Origin: Melampsora larici-populina 98AG31 | Lineage: Eukaryota > Basidiomycota > Pucciniomycetes > Pucciniales > Melampsoraceae | Direction of reading: 5' to 3' | Assembly (NCBI RefSeq): GCF_000204055.1 | Contig: NW_006768789.1 | Coordinates: 259,692 to 323,691 of the forward strand | Length of the DNA: 64,000 nucleotides | Translations under genes and position numbers: made by a program | Part shown: positions 57,334 through 64,000 of the stretch, piece after piece | How the letters are laid out: every line of letters starts with the position of its first letter | How positions within the stretch are numbered: position 1 is the stretch's first letter | The notes under the pieces: generated by a model | Databases searched by the model: none | Told to the model about the DNA's origin: nothing | The model's input: only the letters and a program-made list of their open reading frames with translations

Positions 57334-60300
57334 CTAGCGTTTTTTCTTGATCACCCTTTTTATGTAGCCTTGGAGTACTTTTGAAGCTTCTTCAAATGGT
57401 CCATCAGGGATGATACCCTCTTTCATCCATGCCTGGGATCCGACTAGGCGCTCCATCGTTTTAGGAAGCATGCTACCTCGTGATGGGGTGCATACATCAG
57501 CAGCAGCTGAAAAAGTCCTTTCGCGCGCGCATGAGGTAGCCGACAGGGAAAGATAATCGCGTGCCAGTTTTGCAATGGTTGGGAAATGGTGTTCGTGCTC
57601 CTGTATGAATATAAAGTAAGGTTAGCCAGGGTCAAATAAGAAGTGAATAGTGAGTCGACTAACCTTCCACCACATGAGGGGTGATTGGCCTTTGCTTATT
57701 GGGTATTGTCCTGAAAGGTACTCGTCTAGTTCCGAAGATGAGGGTTTGCTTGCATCACCAGTAGAACCTCCAAAGACGTCAAACTCGTCGGGATCCACAG
57801 GCTCGAGATCTTCTTGAGTTGAAGGAGTTGGCTGAAGTTCCTCGTTCTCTTTCAAAAGACTAGTGTAAGCATCTTCAATGAGTATTTGAGATGAAGCCTC
57901 TTGATCCGGATAGTGCAGGTTGAGGAATTTGGTTCGGAATCGAGGGTTGAGTATTGTAGCAAGCTGTATCGCTTCACACTCGGCGGCCTCTTGTTGATAT
58001 TCCTTGAGCCATTTTATCATGACATTGATGGCCTTGTCAAGACTTGGAAATGTTGTCGACTCGGCTTGATGTTGTTGCAGCTTGGAGATCACACGCTTGT
58101 ATTCCGCTAAGAGAATACAACCGGTGGGACCATTGCCCTCGACTCGAGCGGTCGCATCTACAAAAGTCTAAAGTGAGACAAGAGATGATCAACGATTAGG
58201 AAAGTGGATGATGAGATAGAATAGTAAAGTATTGTACCTTCAATACTTTATTTACCAACTCCACTGCATGCCATTCTGAGGCAGATATTGTAACACCTTT
58301 GAAGAAGCAAGCCTTGCGATTGGCTGCAATCATCGAGTTGATGACCTGTCAATCAAGGAAGATGAGATTCCATGCAAATGAAAATTAAGAAAAAGAAATG
58401 GAAATAATAATAACTACTTACCTCCTGAGCCTCACAAGCCACCTTACGGCTGTCATAATGACTGTTCCAACGGGTCTTGCAAGGACGTTTTAACATCCGA
58501 CCCTTGTAACCCATCCGTTCGGCACGAGTTTTGAAATCGTTTCTTCGAGCTGCACTACTGGCAATCTGCCCAGATACTGCATCGATCTATGTATAATAAG
58601 AGGGACAATGTACAATGATTGTTAGCATTGACTATATAATGAGATATGAATTTTACGTACCTTCTTGAGAGCACCAGCAACCACATCGTCCTTCTCACAA
58701 ACTACTTCTCCTTGATCATCGTTGCCATCCTCATCATCAACACCGTCCGGCTTATCAGGTGAGCCATCCTCATCTTCTGACTCGTCTGATTTGTCATACT
58801 CCACAGCATCCTCGCCATTGTTTATCTCAAGACCAGGGACAGGAAGAGGTATGTTGAGAGGAGTGGAGGGCTTGCCATTATTTACCTTCTGTCCTAGGGC
58901 TTTGAGACCGTGTCCGACCACTAGATTGAGTTTATGAGCGTAACAACGCACATGATGCGTATTGCCGTTCCAAAAAGCCGGGTCTTCAGTGTTTACAAAC
59001 ATTGATTGAAGCTCGGCAGCCATTGTGGCGTTGTTTCCTCCGCTATCAGTAGTTTGGGCTAGCATGTAAACGAAAGCAAAGTAACTAATTAATACCAAAG
59101 GAACAATTAAAAAAGTTGAGAAAAAAAGAATGAACTTATCTTTTTGTGTAAGCCATGTCGGATAAGGAATCGTCCGATTGGCCTGGCTAGGAAAGCACCA
59201 AAATGGCGCCATACGATCAACTTTAGAGTAAGATGTGTCGACTGATACTCCCAGTTATTGTCAACATAGTTTGCTGTCGCTCCAACAAAGGCATATCGAT
59301 TGCCTTTGGTGGTCCAAACGTCGTGTATTAAGCAGAACTTCCCTTCGTTTTCCTAGGAGATTGTTAGATAGTTTTTGATGATTGATTGGAGGGTTAGGGA
59401 TGATGATAGAAAGGAAGTCAGAAATAGAACCAAAATGAATGGAACAGAGGGGATAATCCAAGAGACAACATACTTTAAGCTTATTGATAGCCTTGCTGTG
59501 CAATCCTGAAAACAGATCCACCGACTTTTGGGCAGCCCACGTTGATGATCTAAGGACTGCACTGCGATTGACTGTATCAAAAGCCGATTGAAGGACGGCA
59601 TCTTCAAATCGAGACCAGGGGAGTGCATGACGCACAACCCACATTACCATGATCATATTTAAAAGATCCACTGTGAAGGTCGGTGCACTGACAAAATCAG
59701 TTAATGTAGTTTGATCATTTGCCTCGGCCTCTTGCTTTTCAGTGTAAGTTAAAGGAAGATCAAGACCGGCAGCTATTGCCTTGTGACATTGTTTGCAATG
59801 GGGGCGTTTTTCATTGCCGTCTCGATGACCCCACAGGCCCCAGTATGATGTCGATCCACACTTAAATGTGTTCAAACAGAACCGACACTTAAATGAGCGA
59901 CCCTAGAAAAACATGCTCATTAGACAAGTATCTGATGTTGAGAAAGATTGTTGATAATGAGAGATTGACTTACTTTCTCGGTTGGCTTAGGTTGAAAAAA
60001 GTATGTGCAGAGCTTCCTGACATCAGCAGACCGTCGCTGATTATAGCCAAGGTCGGTGGACCCTACAACCTCGACGTCGGATTCTTGAGAGACGTCGGAT
60101 TCTTGAGAGACGTCACCAGCCATATCTTCAGGAATCTCGAATGCCTAAGGAAGGATGAAAAATGAGAAAATGGCAAGGATAGATATGAAGGCAGGTCTTG
60201 GCAAAGATAACCTGAAATTCACTTACATGCGCTTTAGACTTCTTGTTTGACGGACCTGGGCTGTCACTTGGGCTTCCTGAAGTTGATCGAACATGTTTAC

Positions 60301-60677
60301 TAGTGGAAGAAAGTGTCTGGGGTACAAAGAAAGAGTACAATATCGTTCAACCTCACTGTATATCATTGTGAGAATGAAGAATGACTTACCTTCCCTTTTC
60401 CACGCGGTATTGGCTTAGCAGCTGGTGCTTTTCCTTTATTCTCGATAGGAGCCTGACGCAGAGGTCGAGGTGATGCAGCTCGTTGAGAAAGTGGTCCAGA
60501 AGAATCATCTGATGTAGAAGTGTTCACACTGAGAGCTGTACGCGAGTCTTGGGGCGGAACAACATAACCTGGTTGTTTTTGATTCGGACTTGGGGGACGA
60601 AGGCGTCGAGAAGAAGATGCTTGACTGGAATTAGGGATCTGAAGGGTAGGCTGCGACAAGCTTTTGGAAGGTGCCAT
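57334..60677 (-). CDS. hAT transposase (intact, ten exons, AT-AC intron)
   Basis: Ten exons on the minus strand, every one a multiple of three with phase-0 joins: 60677-60390, 60316-60227, 60144-59974, 59902-59474, 59352-59140, 59065-58661, 58586-58422, 58345-58238, 58167-57664 and 57600-57334. They total 879 residues with no stop. The N-terminus (about 1-180) is basic, serine- and proline-rich. A BED-like zinc finger starts at C189 and C192. The RNase-H-like core shows H-D-V-W-T-T and T-T-D-S-G-G-N-N, and the C-terminal hAT dimerisation region has C-A-R-E-R-T-F-S. The intron between exons 5 and 6 (59139-59066) begins ATAAGT and ends TAC. No GT-AG choice keeps the frame through the T-T-D-S-G motif. 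The enzyme would mobilise the CAATACCCG-ended element. Confidence 0.9.
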
Positions 60678-60981
60678 TGGGGTTTTTGGAATAGGGAAGG
60701 ATGATGGAAAGTATGAACAAATTTTCTCTTAGTATTGTGAATGAATCGGGAGAATCAAAAGAGGAAGACTCACCTCAGTAACCCTATATAGTGGCAGAAA
60801 ACGAGGAGAACACGCCATGAACCACAGGTTGACGGTAGGTTGAAAGCTGTCCAGGGGGGTCGCTTCATTGTTCGAAGTGGTGACCGTGTATAGGTGGCGT
60901 TGGTCGTTCGTTCAGTCGAGATTGTTTGAGATCGAGACTAGTGGTGGGAAGGGGTAGCCAGGAACCCTGTATCCCTGGTTT

Positions 60982-61003
60982 TCCTCCGCTATATAGCGGA
61001 GGA
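60982..61003. repeat. perfect 22-bp palindrome in hAT copy 2
   Basis: TCCTCCGCTATATAGCGGAG followed by GA is its own reverse complement. A related 26-bp palindrome around ATCGCTATATAGCGCTATAT, with one mismatched pair, lies at the other end (about 57131-57157). They are probably subterminal binding sites for the transposase. Confidence 0.75.
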
Positions 61004-61989
61004 CCCGAAGCCCCGGCGGTTTGCGGAGCAAAAGCTCCGCTACCGGATTTTTGGCTGCGTGGGTGCGGCGCGCAGACTGCGCTTTAAATATTTAGGACTA
61101 CGCCACGGACTTGGACCGCTACACAACCGCTCCGCAAGAGCTATAAAGTGTGGAGCGGTTCGGGTATTGAATAGGGGGTTTCAAGTTAGTTTTTTTTTCG
61201 TATTTTTAAACTACAACAACTTGCCCTTTGTTGTAAAATGAATTGCAAGTTGGCTATAAGGCTGAGGGAATATCTAGTTAGTAACTAGTGAGATAGAAAG
61301 ATCTCAATGACCGATAAAGAGCAGAAGGCAAACCTGTTCAAAGTGAGTAGAGAAATCGGTGAAGAAGAGAAATGCAAAGTAGGCCAAAGACTACAGCTAT
61401 TTATACCGATTAACTACTCTAAGAGGTGGTCACAAGGTCTTACATCATAACACAGCACACAGCATATGATTTCATAAAGAAGAATATGATGTGATGAGTA
61501 TGAGACAAGAAACAAATAAGAAAGGATTAAATATGAGATTAGATAACCCAAACATAAGTATAAGAATTATACTTCAATTAAATATGCGTATTTTTTCTAC
61601 AGTGGGACACCTTTTTAGGTGTCCCAAATCATAAATACATTGTTTTACAAAGATTTTTTTTTACAAACAACTTGTCTGAATTTATAAAAATTATGCAAAA
61701 AAAATCAAACTTGAAACCCTTAATGTTTGATTTTTTTGAGCTAAGTAAATGAAGATTTTATGAGATTGTTCATTTAAAATATAATTTAAGAGGAATGGAA
61801 AGGGTTCCAGGGATACTCATGATGTGATGACCTGTGGTGACCTTGTGCCAATACCTGTTCAGCAAGTAGACCTTATTGCCTTGCATATGACTCACATACT
61901 GAAATGACTAATTCCCTTGTATGATCTTAACATTGCCTAAAGAATGATTGTCCAAACAGCTTGATCATGGTATCACCATAAACATTAAG

Positions 61990-62595
61990 TATACATTATC
62001 CCCAAGTGAGATTGGGAAAATGATTGAGATTGTAGTTTTTCATGAAAAGACATATCACTGCACACCTGAGCCATAGCACCCACACTACATATGTGCAGAA
62101 GGATGGAAAATTTTGGAGCTATCATGTACATACAGAACCGCTCAGCTATTGGCTCATCTGAACGAGTATATCATATGTAATACCTGCTGTAATTATTTTT
62201 CAGTTTGAGACAAGCATGCCAAATATTGACTACATACACTGACCCACAGTTTTGGTGTATGTAATTCCATCAACTAAACTTCATGTAACACCCTTTCTTT
62301 TACTGTTGAATGGCTTTTTGAGTATTGTCTGTGTAGCTATTATATGTAGTCAATTTTTGGGACAATTTTGTCAAACTGGAAGAAGTTACATGATGTATCA
62401 CATGTGATTTACTTGTGCAGATTAGCAGGGAACTAAGCGGAACTGTATGTACATGATAGCCAACAATCTACTCGGCTTGTTGCACATATGTAGTGTGGGT
62501 TTTCTGTCTCAGGTTTGCAGTGATAGATGTTTTTAGGACAAACTACAATAATAATCATTTTTCCATTCCCACTTGGGGATAATGTATAATGTTTA
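61990..62595. repeat. long imperfect inverted repeat (arms about 170 bp)
   Basis: The left arm has CATTATCCCCAAGTGAGA, then TATCACTGCA, then CCCACACTACATATGTGCA, then CTATCATGTACATACAG. The right arm contains the reverse complements in mirror order, ending near 62595. The arms are roughly 75-85% alike by eye. It is probably an old foldback MITE. No coding capacity. Confidence 0.65.
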
Positions 62596-63610
62596 CAGTG
62601 GATCTGGCCAAGAGCCATGTAACATGTCAGGGACTCAAAATGCATGTATCATGTTCCTGCATATGGATCACAACTTTGTTTTTCAGGTTTCAGGATTGGA
62701 GATTGTCAAAAGGAGGTGTGAAAAGCTCACAAGGGATTGTCTGAACATAATCCTTCTTATCAGTCTAGAGCTCTGTTGAACAAACTATTTTTGTTGATCT
62801 CTAACCTGATTCATCAATTTTATTTATTAACTTCAACTTCTGTCTTTGGTTGTTAGATTGATCAAGCCTTGTTATTTCTCTCCAATTTGATTAGTTTCAA
62901 TTTGATAAATTTGATTTCATTTTACTTCATTTCACTTGCTACTATCCCTTATGATCAGTCATTTCCTTTTTTATTTTCTTCAAATATTGTATGTCATTGG
63001 TTTTTCTTGAATTTTTATAAACTAAAAAGCAATAGTAATGTTCAAATGAAAATAAACTATGTTGAAATGGATTTGCCTTTTATGAAGTGATCTTGACTTG
63101 ATTTTTATTGGATGAATTAGTGATGAAATGATTTGATTTGTATAGAAGGATTATAGAATTGATCTAACAAGATTGAGATTGTGAACTTAGAAAAAAATAT
63201 ATAAAAATTAAACTAAGTGTTTTTTTAAAAAAAGAAAATGATTTGAAAAATAAAACTATGAATTAAAAGCAAAATGAGATGTATATATAAATAAATGAAG
63301 GGCAGAAGATTTTTGATTTCCACAATATGAAGCTGAAATTTATGCCAAAACTATGCCCCCTCCTACCCTTTTTTGCAACCAACATGAGTCTGAACCCACT
63401 CAGCCCCAAGCCCTACATTTCTGGGTGCATCCTGAAAAGCCATGACAATTTCGAGAGGGCCTTCTCAGGGCCAGGAGACTCCACAACGCCAGCCACAAAG
63501 TAGTGGGCTGGGTCATGACTCATAGCCCTAGTGTGGTATGATTTGCTCACATGTCACATGTAAGTATGTATATACATATTTGAACCTTCAAATTTGGGTC
63601 AGGTAAGTTA

Positions 63611-63918
63611 GAGCACCCACTATGGTTGTGCATTAACTTGGTGATTTAGTGTTACCCTAACGCTAAAATACCAACAGATCCACTATGAACCTGTTTTAGA
63701 CCTGCGGTCCGTACGGCTGCGTTGAGTCTTGCACTTTGTGTGCTCAGATTTACGCAAGCCTACAACTTGATTTATTGTAGGAACTAGGGAAAGCAGACAA
63801 TAAATCATCCCATAGTGGATTTCATGCAGTCACCAACTTTGGTAAAACACACATGATCAAACTTTGCACTCAGGAACGCAAACTTTACAATAAAACACTC
63901 CCACCACAGTGGGTGCTC
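63611..63918. mobile_element. PIF/Harbinger-like MITE
   Basis: A 308-bp element beginning GAGCACCCACTATGG and ending with the reverse complement of GAGCACCCACTGTGG. It is flanked by TTA on both sides (63608-63610 and 63919-63921), the 3-bp duplication expected of PIF/Harbinger. Non-coding. Confidence 0.75.
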
Positions 63919-64000
63919 TTAGGGCTGTGACCCAATCCTGAAAGTTCAGGGCGGGCAGCAGGGCCAAACCCCCAAGGGGCTGCAAAACCACACAGGCTCA

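Larger units (their letters stand above)
56995..61169. mobile_element. hAT DNA transposon (copy 2, different subfamily)
   Basis: A 4,175-bp element with ends CAATACCCGAACCGCT and its reverse complement. It is flanked by the exact 7-bp repeat AATAGGG (56988-56994 and 61170-61176). Subterminal regions are rich in CGGAGC/GCTCCG words and large palindromes (about 57130-57160 and 60982-61003). It carries one minus-strand transposase with all ten exons open, so it may be autonomous. Its TIRs share only the CAAYACCSG start with copy 1. Confidence 0.9.
61170..64000. other. non-coding, MITE- and repeat-rich
   Basis: No credible gene. It contains a hairpin at 61604-61625 (GGGACACCT, four T, AGGTGTCCC), a large inverted repeat at 61990-62595, T-rich DNA at 62770-63300, and a PIF/Harbinger-like MITE at 63611-63918. 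The last 700 bases have higher GC and may include another element cut by the window edge (AGGGCT(A/G)TGA words near 63520 and 63921). Confidence 0.5.

Noticed and set aside
1..64000. CRISPR arrays, operons or prokaryotic promoters
   Set aside because: Genes are intron-rich and eukaryotic. Repeats seen are transposon ends or minisatellites.

Overview
The window looks like nuclear DNA of a rust fungus (Basidiomycota, Pucciniales). This is inferred from AT-rich intergenic DNA, genes cut by many 50-100 bp GT-AG introns, dense and varied transposons, and rapidly evolving secreted-protein genes beside conserved housekeeping genes. The genus cannot be fixed from sequence alone. No rRNA, tRNA, CRISPR or prokaryotic features were seen.

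Layout. 1-10,030: a small array of paralogous secreted-protein genes. It holds the tail of one copy (1-89), a complete copy with a plant-type DLNxxP (EAR) motif (1,166-2,788) and a decayed copy (9,631-10,028). A 4,837-bp Tc1/mariner element (4,705-9,541) sits between the last two. It has 95-bp terminal inverted repeats (TIRs) and TA target duplications. Besides a three-exon DDE transposase it carries a six-exon passenger gene for a 498-residue protein with a SAM-like C-terminus. 10,072-15,682: a ~1.1-kb foldback element whose right arm was split by a 4.5-kb hAT element encoding a 934-residue transposase. 16,482-20,159: two housekeeping genes, a PIG-L/GPI12 GlcNAc-PI de-N-acetylase and a ketopantoate reductase. 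22,319-28,623: a young Ty3/Gypsy chromovirus with near-identical 179-bp LTRs, a probable self-priming site, a -1 frameshift signal between gag and pol, and two stop codons in the integrase tail. It is inserted in a pseudogene that also received an hAT MITE. 29.8-36.2 kb: mostly repeats and MITEs around one unknown gene (32,015-32,839).

36.2-56.3 kb is the gene-rich part. It holds an ankyrin-repeat protein, an Aly/REF (Yra1/THOC4) mRNA-export adaptor, a gene built from duplicated phase-1 exons, a foldback element, an unknown 319-residue protein, a secreted subtilisin-like protease, mitochondrial intermediate peptidase, and a secreted protein with a C-terminal RING-H2 finger whose frame looks damaged. 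56,995-61,169: a second, different hAT element with an apparently intact ten-exon, 879-residue transposase. The window ends in MITE-rich non-coding DNA.

Most notable observations. (1) Both hAT transposases need an AT-AC intron (donor ATGAGT or ATAAGT, acceptor CAC or TAC) at the same place after a 71-residue exon. (2) The Tc1/mariner element carries a multi-exon passenger gene. (3) The retroelement has A AAA AAT plus a hairpin for -1 frameshifting, and a 10-nt self-complementary primer site. (4) There are secreted candidate effectors with EAR and RING-H2 motifs. All protein identities come from motif recognition without database searches.
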